A stretch of DNA of 64,000 nt from Synergistaceae bacterium (GTDB lineage Bacteria; Synergistota; Synergistia; Synergistales; Synergistaceae), in assembly GCA_031269245.1 (NCBI GenBank), contig JAISZL010000098.1:1-64000 (forward strand), given 5' to 3'. Position 1 is the first letter of the stretch. The number at the start of each line of letters is the position of its first letter. The notes beneath the pieces are model-generated. The model did no database searches. It was not told where the DNA came from and was given only the letters and a program-made list of their open reading frames with translations. Shown here one piece after another: positions 1-9,660 of this stretch. The translations under genes and the position numbers were made by a program.

Positions 1-808
1 TCACGTCGATGTAGCCCCACCGCGCGTCCGTGGCCACGGGAGCCAGGCCGTCGCTGAAGGGCCCCGCTCCGTTAAATCGTCGGGGGATCACTTCCCGTCC
101 CCGGGCGTCGATGTATCCCCAGTCCTTCCACCTCGCGGGGCCGCGTACGGGCGCCCGCCCGCCGCGAAAAGCCCCTCCCTCGTCGTAGACCGGCTGTACG
201 GCGAAACGCCCGGAACGGTCGACGTACCCGACCTTCCCCTCGAATTCCACCGCAGCCAGATCCCCGCCGTAGGCGTCGGCCCGGAGAAAGCGGGGCCCGA
301 TCAGCATACGCCCCCGAACGTCGATGAAACCCCACAAACCGTTTCTTTTGACGGGGGCCATCCCCCCTGAAAAATTTCCGGCGCCCTCGTACGCGGGCGG
401 TACGGCGTACTTTCCCGCGGAGTCGATGTATCCCCACTGCCCGTTGGACTGAACGGCCGCCAGACCTTCCGAGAAAGGGGCCGCCTGCTGGAAGCCGGCG
501 CCTTCCAACGCGGTTCTGCCCTGTACGTCGATGAACGAGCCGCCTGCGAAGGCGAACCCTTCGGAGAATACTCCAACCTCCGGGACTCTGTATTTGAAAG
601 GGATGACGACCTGGCCCGCATGGTCGATATAGCCCCACAGGTCACCTGACTTTACCGCCGCGACCCCTTCGCTGAAATCGCGGGCATCGGAATAAATGAA
701 GTCAATGACAACCCGCGCCTCGCGCGCTCCGGCCTTCGTAAGGCCGCAGATCAGCGGCAGAAACGCGATCAAAAGGAACACGCCCCACCGAACGAAGCGT
801 CTTTGCAT
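1..808 (-). CDS. WG-repeat secreted protein (3' end outside window)
   Basis: The minus-strand reading frame is open from the window edge up to an ATG. It starts with a hydrophobic signal-like segment (about residues 5-26, rich in Leu, Ile, Phe). At least six repeats of roughly 35-40 residues follow, each with the WG-repeat pattern: Trp-Gly-Tyr/Phe-Ile-Asp, a Gly, Ile-Pro, then Phe-Ser-Glu/Asp-Gly-Leu-Ala. Such repeats (KWG/WG family) form beta-rich surface or periplasmic proteins of mostly unknown role. About 269 codons are visible and the C-terminus is missing. A GGGAGG Shine-Dalgarno lies a little far upstream of the chosen ATG, so the exact start is uncertain. Confidence 0.8.
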   Translation of the reverse strand, partial: MQRRFVRWGVFLLIAFLPLICGLTKAGAREARVVIDFIYSDARDFSEGVAAVKSGDLWGYIDHAGQVVIPFKYRVPEVGVFSEGFAFAGGSFIDVQGRTALEGAGFQQAAPFSEGLAAVQSNGQWGYIDSAGKYAVPPAYEGAGNFSGGMAPVKRNGLWGFIDVRGRMLIGPRFLRADAYGGDLAAVEFEGKVGYVDRSGRFAVQPVYDEGGAFRGGRAPVRGPARWKDWGYIDARGREVIPRRFNGAGPFSDGLAPVATDARWGYIDV

Positions 809-1054
809 TCTTATGAGCACCTCCCATGAGCAGCTTAAAAAATTATAAGCGAAAAATCCAAAACGCCGCGGGAGAATTCTTCCAAAAGTTTGGAGTCTCC
901 GGCGAGGACGGGGGAAGCTCTCCGGCCGCCTGAAGCGGGGGGCGCCGGTTGGGTCGAGGCGGAGCTTCATTTACATTCCCGTGACCCTGCCGCAAGGTTT
1001 CCGATACGCTTTTTCGTTATTCTGACCTTATCAAATTAATGGAGGTGTCGGAAT

Positions 1055-2791
1055 ATGTTGTGGAAGAAAGTGCTGTTGACGGCGGGGATGCTGCTGCTGT
1101 GCGCGTCATCGGCTCTGGCCGAACCGGAGCTTGTCGTGCTCCCGATCGACCGGGCCAAATTTCTGGCGGGAGCGAAGTTCGACATGGAAGTTGAACTCCG
1201 CGGCGCCCGCGCCGACGAGTTCAAAGTGCTGCTCGACGGCAGGGACGCCGCCGCCTTTTTCGGGCTGACTCCGGTCGTGAAAAAAGAGAACGCCCTGAGC
1301 AGTTTTCGGATCAACGGCGCGGCGTTCCCGAAAGCCGGCGCGGTGAAGGTGGAGGTCGAGGCGAAGGCGGGTGGAAGGGCGTTCAGCGCAAACGCGGGCT
1401 ACACGGTCGTGGGGTACGAAAAAACCGGAAAAAGCGCGAAGAACGTCATTCTCTTCATCGGCGACGGCATGGGGCTCGTCAGCCGTCAGATCGCCCGTAT
1501 CCTCTCGAAGGGCATCACCCAGGGCAGGTACAACGGGCTGCTGGAGATGGAGCTTTTGAACGACGGACTGGCGCTCCTCAACACGTCCGGCTACGATTCT
1601 CTGGTGACGGACTCCGCCAACTCCGCGTCGGCCTACGCCACCGGGCACAAGTCGGTGGTCAACGCCATGGGGGTCTACGAGAACTCCAGCCCCGATCCTC
1701 TGGCCCATCCCGGAGTGGAGAACATCGCCGAGCTTGTAAAGCGCGCGGCGGGCATGTCGGTCGGCGTGGTGACGACGTCCAACATCACCGACGCCACCCC
1801 GGCGGCCATGGTGGCCCACACGCGCCGGCGCGCCGAGCAGAATTTCATCGCCGGCGAGATGCTGAAGGCCGACGTCGTGCTGGGCGGCGGTTCTCAGCAG
1901 TTCCTCCCTCAAAGCACCCCCGGTTCCCGGCGTAAGGACGACCGAAACCTGATCGAGGAGTTCAAAGCGAAGGGCTACGCCTTCGCGGGCAGCCGCGCGG
2001 AGCTGGCCGCGGCCAAAGGCGGCAAAATTCTCGGGCTCTTCAGCCTCGACAACATGAACGTCTATCTCGACCGTGAAATTCTGAAAAATCCCGACGTTCT
2101 GCGGGGCTTTAACGATCAGCCCACGTTGATGGAGACGACGAAAAAGGCCATCGACGTTCTCAGTCGGAATGAAAACGGGTTCTTCCTCATGGTCGAGGGC
2201 GCCTGTATCGACAAGCAGCTCCACGCGATGGACTGGGAGCGCTCCGCCTACGACACCATAGAGTTCGACAGGGCCATCGGCGTGGCTCGGGAATTTGCCG
2301 CGAAGGACGGCTCCACCCTGATTCTGGCGACGGCGGACCACTCCCACGGCATCAGCATCACCGGAACGTATCATGAAAAAGACGGCAAAACGGGCCGCGA
2401 GGCCGTCCGCACCTACGCCGCCTCCACCTTCCCGACGTTCGTTGACGCGGACGGCGACGGATTCCCGGAAAATCCCGCTCCGGACGTGACGCTGGCGGTG
2501 GAGTACGCCAACCACCCCGACTATTACGAGGACTTCAAATTCCACGCGATCCCGGTATCCCCCGCCGTCATGTCGGGTGACGCGGCCGTGGCGAACGTTC
2601 GGCGGGCTCCGAAAGGGACCTTTTACCCCGGCAACATTCCGGTTGCCGAATCACAGGAAGTCCACGCGGCCGACGACGTGCCGCTGTCCGCGGGCGGCCC
2701 CGGCGCCGATTATTTCAGGGGTGTCATGGACAACACCGAGGTCTTCTTCGGCATAGTGCGGGCTCTGGGCCTCGACCCGACGAAGAAGTGA
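1055..2791 (+). CDS. Alkaline phosphatase, secreted
   Basis: 578 aa with an N-terminal signal peptide (about residues 1-22). It hydrolyses phosphomonoesters outside the cytoplasm. Visible family features are the metal-binding IGDGMG segment near residue 133, the nucleophile block TDSANSASAYATG (Ser near residue 186) and the C-terminal metal-ligand block TADHSHG near 430. The first ~110 residues before the catalytic domain look like an extra beta-type domain. A GGAGGTG ribosome site lies 9-10 nt before the ATG. The next gene overlaps its stop by 4 nt, so it heads a four-gene run ending in an ABC exporter. No phosphate-box-like operator was recognised. Confidence 0.93.
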   Translation: MLWKKVLLTAGMLLLCASSALAEPELVVLPIDRAKFLAGAKFDMEVELRGARADEFKVLLDGRDAAAFFGLTPVVKKENALSSFRINGAAFPKAGAVKVEVEAKAGGRAFSANAGYTVVGYEKTGKSAKNVILFIGDGMGLVSRQIARILSKGITQGRYNGLLEMELLNDGLALLNTSGYDSLVTDSANSASAYATGHKSVVNAMGVYENSSPDPLAHPGVENIAELVKRAAGMSVGVVTTSNITDATPAAMVAHTRRRAEQNFIAGEMLKADVVLGGGSQQFLPQSTPGSRRKDDRNLIEEFKAKGYAFAGSRAELAAAKGGKILGLFSLDNMNVYLDREILKNPDVLRGFNDQPTLMETTKKAIDVLSRNENGFFLMVEGACIDKQLHAMDWERSAYDTIEFDRAIGVAREFAAKDGSTLILATADHSHGISITGTYHEKDGKTGREAVRTYAASTFPTFVDADGDGFPENPAPDVTLAVEYANHPDYYEDFKFHAIPVSPAVMSGDAAVANVRRAPKGTFYPGNIPVAESQEVHAADDVPLSAGGPGADYFRGVMDNTEVFFGIVRALGLDPTKK

Positions 2792-3327
2792 GCCGCCGGC
2801 CGGACGCGATGCCTGGCAGGCGCGCTTTGAATTCGCCCTTCACGACGAGAGAGGCGGCTCGTACGCCTTTCCTCTCCAAATACGGGATCATGGGATACGT
2901 CCCGATCCTCCTCGCAGCGCTCTGCATGTCCGCTCCCGCGAGAGGACTCGCGGGAGCGACCGCGGTGCGCTTCGACGAGATGTATGGCGAGGTGTCGTCG
3001 CTGGGAGTGACGCTGTCTCTGAAATTGAAGTCACTGGAGGGGCAGGTGATCGTCATGGAGGGCTTCATGGCTCCTCCGCTGAAGCCCTCCCTCGACTTCT
3101 TCGTGCTGACCAAAACGCCCATGTCCATCTGCCCATTTTGTTCGTCAGACGCCGATTGGCCCTACGACATAGTGAGCGTGCGTCTCGAACGCCCGGCGAC
3201 GGCTCTCCCCTTCGACCGTCCCATCCGGGTGGAGGGGCGGCTGGAGCTCGGCACGGAGACGGACCCCGAGACCGGTTTCGTCAGCCTCGTCCGCATCAGG
3301 GCAATCAGCATGGAGGAGGCTCGATGA
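2788..3327 (+). CDS. Small secreted protein with CPFC motif
   Basis: Up to 179 aa from a GTG that overlaps the phosphatase stop. In-frame ATGs at 2809 and 2890 are alternatives, and the 2890 start would place a clean signal peptide (GYVPILLAALCMSAPARG) at the N-terminus. The mature part is about 120 aa with one CPFCSSD motif, which could bind metal or be redox active. It resembles small DUF3299-like proteins often encoded beside MacB/LolE-type ABC exporters; I offer that only as a resemblance. Position between phosphatase and exporter genes suggests a periplasmic partner of the exporter. Confidence 0.65.
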   Translation: MSRRPDAMPGRRALNSPFTTREAARTPFLSKYGIMGYVPILLAALCMSAPARGLAGATAVRFDEMYGEVSSLGVTLSLKLKSLEGQVIVMEGFMAPPLKPSLDFFVLTKTPMSICPFCSSDADWPYDIVSVRLERPATALPFDRPIRVEGRLELGTETDPETGFVSLVRIRAISMEEAR

Positions 3328-4043
3328 CGCCCGCCGCGCCCGCCGAAACGGCGATGCCGCTGCTCGAGGTCAGGGACCTCGCCCACTATTACCGCCAGCC
3401 CGACGGAAGCGCGCGGCTGGCGCTCTCGCTGAACCGCTTGAGCGCCGGCAGGGGGGAAGCGCTGGCGGTGGTTGGCCCCAGCGGCTCCGGGAAAACGACG
3501 TTCCTCCACATTCTGGCCGCACTCATCCGCCCGACCGAGGGAGACGTCGCCTTCGACGGGCAAAACCTGAGGGAGATGGGGCGATCCGGCGCGGCGTGGA
3601 GGGCCGCGTCCGTCGGCTACGTCTTCCAGGACGTGAACCTCCTGCCGGACTTCGGACTGCTGGAGAACCTGATGATAGCGGCTGAAATATCCGGCCTTTC
3701 CAGCGGGTCGGCGTCCGAGCGGGCGGTGAGCCTCCTGGGGCGGCTTGGCCTCGCCGACAAGACGAGGAACCGCCCGTGCAGGCTCAGTCTCGGTGAGCGG
3801 CAGCGGGCCGCCGTCGCCCGGGCAGTCCTCCACTCGCCGCCGATGGTCCTGGCGGACGAACCCACCGCTAGCCTCGATGCCGACAACTCCCGCACCGTAA
3901 TGAGCCTGTTGCTGGAGCTGTGCGTGGAGTCACAGTCCCTGCTGATAGTGGCGACACACGACGAGTCGGTCAAAAAAAAACTCCCCCGCCTCGTCGCGCT
4001 GGAAAAACCGGAAAACACATGGCACCGGGGGACCCCGCAATGA
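3324..4043 (+). CDS. ABC transporter ATP-binding protein (MacB/LolD type)
   Basis: 239 aa from an ATG overlapping the previous stop (ATGA). Walker A GPSGSGKTT, Q-loop region VFQDVNLLPD, signature LSLGERQRAAVARA and Walker B VLADEPTASLD are all present, then the switch His in THDES. The sequence is closest in style to the LolD/MacB group that powers FtsX-like permeases, matching its partner downstream. A run of nine A residues near codon 215 (KKK) is a possible slippage site, but the product would be nearly complete either way. Confidence 0.92.
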   Translation: MTPAAPAETAMPLLEVRDLAHYYRQPDGSARLALSLNRLSAGRGEALAVVGPSGSGKTTFLHILAALIRPTEGDVAFDGQNLREMGRSGAAWRAASVGYVFQDVNLLPDFGLLENLMIAAEISGLSSGSASERAVSLLGRLGLADKTRNRPCRLSLGERQRAAVARAVLHSPPMVLADEPTASLDADNSRTVMSLLLELCVESQSLLIVATHDESVKKKLPRLVALEKPENTWHRGTPQ

Positions 4044-5245
4044 GGCTGCGCACGACGTCCCGCATATCGCTGCGGCATCTGCGCTCAAAGCCGCTCCAGA
4101 CGTTTTCGGCGATCTCCGTCATAGCGCTTTCCACAGCCCTCGCGGTCATGACGCTCCTGCTGGCTCGCGGGTTCCAGCAGGGTCTGACCGACGCGGTCGA
4201 GCCGTTCGACATCGTCGTGAGTGCGAAGGGCAGCCCCTACCAGCTCGTGCTGAACACGGTATTTCTGCGGGACGCCCCGGTCGGCAACGTCAGATGGAGG
4301 GATTACGCCGGCGTGTCCGACGACGCCAGGATCGAACTCGCTGTTCCGCTCGCTTTCGGAGACAGCTACAGGGGGTATCCGATCGTCGGGACGACGCCCA
4401 AAATCTTGCGGATGCGCAAAGCTCCGTCCGCCCCGCCCTGGCTCGACGTCATTGAAGGGCGATGGTTCGAGGGGGAGCGCGAGGCGGTGCTCGGCGCCAG
4501 GACCGCATCCGAGTCGGGTCTTGCGATCGGCGGCAGGTTCATGACCTCCCACGGAATGACCGGAGCCGGTGGAGAGCACGAGGAGCCGCACGAGGTGGTT
4601 GGGATCCTCCGAAGCGTGAAGGGACCATACGACCGGGCGATCTTCGTCAGCATCGAGGACATCTGGGCGGCGCATGAAGACCACGCAATGAATATCGACG
4701 GAGGCAGACGCGGGGTGACCTCCATCCTCGCGCACCCCATCTCCTACTCCGCAGCGTACAGCTTTGCGGCGTCGTACCAGCGGGACGCCCGGATGCAGAC
4801 GGTATTTCCCGCGCAGACCGCGATACGATTGTTCTCGATAATAGGGAGGGGGGAGGGTTTTCTCTCCGCTATGGCGTGTGTCGCCGTCTGCTTCTCGCTG
4901 CTGGTGGCGACGCTGGCGCTCTACTGGTCAGGGGCCGCCAGGAGGAGGGAGCGTGCCCTGCTCCGAATATTGGGGGCTGCTGGAAGGTCTCTCGCGGCCA
5001 TCGCGTGGCTGGAGGGAACATATTCGGCACTGGTCGGCGCCGTGATCGGGGAGACGCTGGGGCGAGCGGGGGCCTGCGCCGCGTTCGGGTTCATCGGCGG
5101 GGCCACCGCCATCATGCCGCACGCCCCGTTCACGCCTATGGAGGCAGCCATTCCAGCTTCCATATTCATAGCGGGTTCCATAGGCGGGCTCGCCGTCGCC
5201 GCGTTCGAGCGGTGGGAGGGTGACGAACTGCCACTCGAGCGGTAG
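4040..5245 (+). CDS. FtsX/MacB-like ABC transporter permease
   Basis: 401 aa, starting at an ATG that overlaps the ATPase stop by 4 nt. One transmembrane helix lies near the N-terminus (about residues 22-45). A large extracytoplasmic domain follows (about 45-260), then three C-terminal helices, the MacB/FtsX permease topology. These permeases are mechanotransmission systems for lipoproteins, peptides or metals rather than classic channels. With the ATPase and small secreted protein it forms a complete three-part unit behind the phosphatase. The substrate is unknown. Confidence 0.88.
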   Translation: MRLRTTSRISLRHLRSKPLQTFSAISVIALSTALAVMTLLLARGFQQGLTDAVEPFDIVVSAKGSPYQLVLNTVFLRDAPVGNVRWRDYAGVSDDARIELAVPLAFGDSYRGYPIVGTTPKILRMRKAPSAPPWLDVIEGRWFEGEREAVLGARTASESGLAIGGRFMTSHGMTGAGGEHEEPHEVVGILRSVKGPYDRAIFVSIEDIWAAHEDHAMNIDGGRRGVTSILAHPISYSAAYSFAASYQRDARMQTVFPAQTAIRLFSIIGRGEGFLSAMACVAVCFSLLVATLALYWSGAARRRERALLRILGAAGRSLAAIAWLEGTYSALVGAVIGETLGRAGACAAFGFIGGATAIMPHAPFTPMEAAIPASIFIAGSIGGLAVAAFERWEGDELPLER

Positions 5246-5264
5246 ATCCAAGAAAACGCTGATT

Positions 5265-6071
5265 TCAAAAGAAGAGCAAGAAGATCGCCGAGGCGGTGAG
5301 GCAGGCGGAGGCGGTGAGCCATGAAGGCGTTTCGGCGGTGGGGCGCTTCGCGAGCGGGCGTATGATCCAGCGCTTTATCGAAAGCGCGGCGGCGAACTTG
5401 ACCACGAAGTCGAGTGCCGCGGCCGGGCCGGGCTCCATCCAAGTGAGCAGGACTCGTTGCGACGGTACGAACACTATGCTCAAAAACGCGCAATACGAAA
5501 AATCAAGCACTGATCTTGCCCATGCGCGCGTTTTGCCTTGGGCAGGCACGGCCGGGCCGTCATCCAAAAACGCCCGCGAGTACGAGATCGCAAGCGTCGC
5601 GAAGAACATGGCCATTGCCGCCACGACCCTGGCGCCAGTTAAACTTTCGAGGACGAGCACCGCCGACAACCCCTCTATGCCGGGGACGCCGCCGGGGACG
5701 CCCTCGCGCAGGACGAATATCTCAAGAGCGGCCGCGGCGGCCGACGCGTTGGCGAGGGCGAAACATCTCCGCGGCGCGCACAGCTTAACTCCGCAGCCCT
5801 CCAAAAACACGAGGGCGAGCGAAGCAGACGGGAACCACAGCCAGGAGAGGGTGCCGTCCGCTCCAAAATTCCCCGCCGCTGATATGGGAGGCGCCCCGCC
5901 CCACGGCAGCGCGAACGTGGAAAAGAGCCCTGCCGCGAAGGCGGCCGCATCGCGTAGCGCGGATACACGCCCGTGGGGAGCGTCCCCTTTCGGCGTGGAT
6001 GCCAACGGAGCGGAGGCGGCGAGTACCAGCGCCAGATACGATATGGCGGCTAGCAAGACCTTGCCAGGCAC
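5265..6071 (-). CDS. Integral membrane protein, unknown
   Basis: 268 aa from a GTG that overlaps the end of the threonine deaminase gene by about 20 nt. It has roughly six to seven hydrophobic segments rich in Ala, Leu and Phe and no recognisable motif. The opposite strand is also open over much of this length, but only this frame gives membrane-protein composition. Its overlap with the deaminase suggests co-transcription, and a role in amino-acid transport is possible but not shown. Confidence 0.6.
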   Translation of the reverse strand: MPGKVLLAAISYLALVLAASAPLASTPKGDAPHGRVSALRDAAAFAAGLFSTFALPWGGAPPISAAGNFGADGTLSWLWFPSASLALVFLEGCGVKLCAPRRCFALANASAAAAALEIFVLREGVPGGVPGIEGLSAVLVLESLTGARVVAAMAMFFATLAISYSRAFLDDGPAVPAQGKTRAWARSVLDFSYCAFLSIVFVPSQRVLLTWMEPGPAAALDFVVKFAAALSIKRWIIRPLAKRPTAETPSWLTASACLTASAIFLLFF

Positions 6072-7021
6072 TCCGCAAGCCGCATCATGGCCACGTTGCC
6101 GCCGCTCACTAGGGCCACGACGCGCTTGCCCTTGAACCGGTCCGGAAGCGCGCCGCTCAACATGGCCGCCAGCGACACGGCGCCCGTTGGCTCCGCAAGC
6201 AGTTTGCAGCGCTCCAGCATGAGACGCTGCGCGCGGAGTACGTCATCGTCCGTGACGGCCAGCATGTCGTCGACGTACCTTTGCACCACGGGAAAGGTCA
6301 GCTCGCCCGGTATCGTCGTCCTTATACCGTCGGCGATCGTGTTTATGTCACGCAGCGCGGTCCTCCTCCCCGCCCTGAACGAGATGCCGGTGCTGTCGCT
6401 GCCGTCCGGTTCCACGCCGAATACCGCGACGCTTGGGTTTTTCTCCTTCACCGCCGTCGCTATCCCAGAGATGAGCCCACAGCCGCCCGTGGGAACGAGG
6501 ACCGCCGACACGCCGTCAAGGTCCTCAACGATCTCGAGCCCCGCCGTCCCCTGCCCCGCCATCACGAACTCGTCGTCATACGGCGGAACAAACGTTAGCC
6601 CCCGCTCCTCGCTCATCCTCCTCGCCAGGGATATCCGCTCGTCGGACTTCGTGCCGCAATAGAGCAACTCCGCCCCGTACCCCTTTATCGAGGCAGCCTT
6701 GACTGGGGAGCCGCCCTCGGGCATTATCACCGTCGCGCTATATCCTCTCATGCGCGAGGCATAAGCCACAGCCTGCCCGTGATTGCCGGACGACGCGGTG
6801 ATTATACCCCTTCGCCCCTCCTCCGGCGGGAGGGAGAAGATCTTACTGCACGCTCCCCTGATCTTGAACGAGCCCGTCTTTTGCAGGTTCTCCAGCTTCA
6901 AGTAAACCTGAACCCCCGATAAGGAGCTCAAGGTCTCCGAATGGACCAACGGCGTCCTGTGTATGGCGCCGGCTATCCTCTCTCTCGCATCCAGCACGTC
7001 CTTCAAAGCGATAGCGGACAC
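6050..7021 (-). CDS. tdcB: Threonine ammonia-lyase (catabolic type)
   Basis: PLP enzyme that deaminates L-threonine (and serine) to 2-oxobutyrate and ammonia. From the GTG chosen here it is 323 aa, the length of catabolic TdcB-type enzymes; there is no C-terminal ACT domain as in biosynthetic IlvA. The PLP lysine is in KTGSFKIRG (Lys53). SSGNHGQ binds the cofactor phosphate side and a Gly-rich GGCGLISG loop follows near residue 165. The GTG has a CGGAGG site at good spacing; a longer frame up to 7093 lacks one. Together with sdaA in this window it fits amino-acid fermentation. Confidence 0.9.
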   Translation of the reverse strand: MSAIALKDVLDARERIAGAIHRTPLVHSETLSSLSGVQVYLKLENLQKTGSFKIRGACSKIFSLPPEEGRRGIITASSGNHGQAVAYASRMRGYSATVIMPEGGSPVKAASIKGYGAELLYCGTKSDERISLARRMSEERGLTFVPPYDDEFVMAGQGTAGLEIVEDLDGVSAVLVPTGGCGLISGIATAVKEKNPSVAVFGVEPDGSDSTGISFRAGRRTALRDINTIADGIRTTIPGELTFPVVQRYVDDMLAVTDDDVLRAQRLMLERCKLLAEPTGAVSLAAMLSGALPDRFKGKRVVALVSGGNVAMMRLAECLARSC

Positions 7022-7165
7022 CGCATCAAACCTCCGTTTCGCGCGTTGCGTCTTAAAAAACGCAGGCCCGCCCAAACAAAGGGGAGCCCGCATATATTTT
7101 ACCGTCAGGAGACCAGGCCCATCGGCCGAGTTTTTTGAGGCGGGCGCTCAAGGATTCAAGAGGCC

Positions 7166-9154
7166 TTACCTTGGCGCCTGGGCGGATTCGATGTTTTTCG
7201 CCTTGTACGTCTGCCATAAGTAAAGCAGGACAAGTACAGTGAGGCCAAACGCGTCGGTTGTCGTGCCTGGGTGGATCAGGCCAAGCGCTCCAACGAGAGC
7301 TACGATGCGCAGGATGGGGTGCATCTGAGCCTTGAAAAACCCGATGGTACTCATGCCCAGGAGGAAAACCCCTATCAACGAGGTGATGATGGCCTGCGTC
7401 ATCGCCATTGGCGCAGCGTCCACAAAGAGCAGCATGGGGTTGTAGACGTATACGTAAGGCACGATGAAGCCTGCGAGGGCGAGTTTGAAGGCCGTGCCGC
7501 CCGTCTTCATCGGGTCGGAGCCCGCGATGCCGGCTCCAGCGTACGCGGCCAGGGCGACCGGGGGCGTGAGGTCAGCGGCTATCCCGAAGTAGAACACGAA
7601 CATATAGGCCGCCACCGGCTCGACCCCAAGCTGAAGGAGGGCGGGAGCCGCCATGGTGCTGGTGACGATGAAGTTTGCCGTCGTAGGAAGCCCAGTCCCC
7701 AACAGGATGCTGGCGCACATGGTGAAAAATAGCGTGAGTATCAGCTTCCCCCCGGCCAGCGCTACGATCGCGCCGGCGATCCTGAGGGCGAGGCCGGTCA
7801 GGGTTCCGGTTCCCACGACTATTCCTACGCAGGCGCACGCGCACGCGACAGAGAGGGCGCTCCTGGCGCCGGCCTCGAACGCCTCGAACAGGCGCCTCGG
7901 CGTGAGGCGGGTCTCCTTATTCAGCCACGACAGGACTATGCTCACCCATATACCGGCAAAAGCCGCCATGAGCGGAGTATATCCGGCTACAAGCAGATAA
8001 ATTATCGCTATCAGCGGTATCAGAAGGAACCCCTTTTCCCTCATGAGTTTGCCTATGCGCGGAAGCTGGTCCCACGAGAGTCCCTTCAACCCGAGTCGAT
8101 TGGCCTCGAAGTGGACCTGCACCATCACCGCGAAGTAATAGAGCAGCGCTGGGACTATCGCGGCGATGGCGACCTCCAGATAGCTGACCCCCAGGAACTG
8201 GGCCATTATGAACGCGCCTGCCCCCATTACGGGCGGCATTATCTGCCCTCCGGTGGAGGCCACGGCCTCCACCGCGCCAGCAAATGACGGCCTGTACCCC
8301 ACGCTCTTCATCAGCGGTATCGTGAACATCCCGGTGGTGCAGACGTTCGCTACGCTCGACCCGGAGATGGTCCCCATCAGGCCGGACGACACGACCGCGA
8401 CCTTGGCGGGGCCTCCGGTCGACCAGCCGGCGAGCGCCAGCGACAGGTCGATGATGAACTTGCCCATGCCCGTCTTCTCTAGCACCGAGCCGAAGAGTAT
8501 GAACATGAACACGAACGTGGACGACACCTCGAGCGGAGTGCCGAAGATGCCCTCTGTCCCGAGGTACATGTGATTGACTATCCTGCTGACGCTGAACCCC
8601 CTGTGCATCAACATCTGCGGCATATTCTGCCCAAAATAGCAATAGAGCAGCGCCACGATCGCGAGCCCTGGCAATATCGGGTTGGAGATTCGCCTGGTGG
8701 CCTCCAGAAGGCACGCTATGAGAACGAAACCCATCACCAAGTCAGTTTTGGTGGGCAAGCCGGATCGAGTCATAGCTATCGTGTCCAGCTCCAAGACGAG
8801 GTAAATCAGCGGGATTGACGCGACCACGGCCAGCGCGAAGTCATAGATGGGCACCTTCTTGTTCTTGGACATGGTGGATTTTATCGGATAGAGCAAGAAG
8901 ACGAGGACGAGTGTGAAGACCAAGTGGACCGCGCCCTGCTTCTGAGCCGGGAGCAGACCCATGCCAGCGGTGTAGAAGTGAAAAACGGCCATTGCGACAG
9001 CGAGCAACGAGATCAGCTTCAATTGCCAGCCAGGCGGAGTTCTGAAACGCGCCTCCGTGTCGTACTTCCTCATGAGTTCGTCGAAATCTATCTCGGAACT
9101 CCCCTCCTGTTGGCCCTCCGAGCGCTTGAGCTTTTTTTCGTCAATGTTTTCCAT
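7166..9154 (-). CDS. TRAP transporter fused permease (4TM/12TM)
   Basis: 662 aa. A hydrophilic N-terminus of about 45 residues is followed by an around four-helix DctQ-like part and then a DctM-like part of about 12 helices, the TAXI-TRAP 4TM/12TM fusion layout. Gly-rich conserved stretches such as SGSSVANV and GAGAFIMAQFLGV are typical of the DctM half. The system imports organic acids or amino-acid-like substrates using an ion gradient, with a TAXI binding protein. That binding-protein gene is not next to it in this window, which is unusual. Substrate cannot be told from sequence. Confidence 0.93.
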   Translation of the reverse strand: MENIDEKKLKRSEGQQEGSSEIDFDELMRKYDTEARFRTPPGWQLKLISLLAVAMAVFHFYTAGMGLLPAQKQGAVHLVFTLVLVFLLYPIKSTMSKNKKVPIYDFALAVVASIPLIYLVLELDTIAMTRSGLPTKTDLVMGFVLIACLLEATRRISNPILPGLAIVALLYCYFGQNMPQMLMHRGFSVSRIVNHMYLGTEGIFGTPLEVSSTFVFMFILFGSVLEKTGMGKFIIDLSLALAGWSTGGPAKVAVVSSGLMGTISGSSVANVCTTGMFTIPLMKSVGYRPSFAGAVEAVASTGGQIMPPVMGAGAFIMAQFLGVSYLEVAIAAIVPALLYYFAVMVQVHFEANRLGLKGLSWDQLPRIGKLMREKGFLLIPLIAIIYLLVAGYTPLMAAFAGIWVSIVLSWLNKETRLTPRRLFEAFEAGARSALSVACACACVGIVVGTGTLTGLALRIAGAIVALAGGKLILTLFFTMCASILLGTGLPTTANFIVTSTMAAPALLQLGVEPVAAYMFVFYFGIAADLTPPVALAAYAGAGIAGSDPMKTGGTAFKLALAGFIVPYVYVYNPMLLFVDAAPMAMTQAIITSLIGVFLLGMSTIGFFKAQMHPILRIVALVGALGLIHPGTTTDAFGLTVLVLLYLWQTYKAKNIESAQAPR

Positions 9155-9203
9155 TCCATGATCCCCTCTTCCAGCATTGATTTTTTAGATTATAGATTAT
9201 AAA

Positions 9204-9602
9204 TCAATAAATCAAAAATGCCGCAACGCCAAAATTGCCGGGCCCAGCCCACCGGATTACGATTGTAAGTTCAAGGCTGTCGCTGTCCGCCGATGATGCT
9301 AGCCACATCAAACCACCAGCGCCCAGCGGCGGACAAACAGCTTGAGCGATGAGCTTGGCGCGATGCCGCATATATTGACGTTGAATAGAACATGAACTTT
9401 CTCGAAGCATAGCACAGCTGGCACTTAAATTAAAGAGCAACGGACGACAATAATTCTCCAGCGCCGATGTCCAGTGATTGATTGGCTGTTCATGGTAATT
9501 TGAAATCACAGGTCTTGAGGGTGAAGCGTTAAACAGGTGATCGCGAATTGGCATCAGAATGCGGACAAAAAACAGGGCGAAAAGCAACACCTCAACCAGC
9601 AT
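9204..9602 (-). CDS. Doubtful small membrane-anchored ORF
   Basis: A 132-codon frame on the minus strand with a hydrophobic start (MLVEVLLFALFFVRILMPI) and no recognisable domain. There is no Shine-Dalgarno and base composition is closer to intergenic DNA. It fills an otherwise empty ~500-nt gap between the Ser-Gly-rich protein gene and the TRAP gene. It could be a remnant or chance frame. Confidence 0.2.
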   Translation of the reverse strand: MLVEVLLFALFFVRILMPIRDHLFNASPSRPVISNYHEQPINHWTSALENYCRPLLFNLSASCAMLRESSCSIQRQYMRHRAKLIAQAVCPPLGAGGLMWLASSADSDSLELTIVIRWAGPGNFGVAAFLIY

Positions 9603-9660
9603 GATGATATTTTCGCCCGATCTTACCGCGTCCGCGCCTAAAGAGCGAGAGTCAGCGCTT

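Noticed and set aside
3969..3977. A9 homopolymer in the ABC ATPase as a phase-variation switch
   Set aside because: It lies near the C-terminus and slippage would leave the ATPase domain intact; overlap with the permease start also makes switching unlikely.
5296..6135. Long plus-strand open frame opposite the membrane protein and threonine deaminase genes
   Set aside because: Composition is Ala/Ser/Pro-rich without motifs. The minus strand gives a membrane protein and a clear enzyme, so this is a GC-driven shadow.
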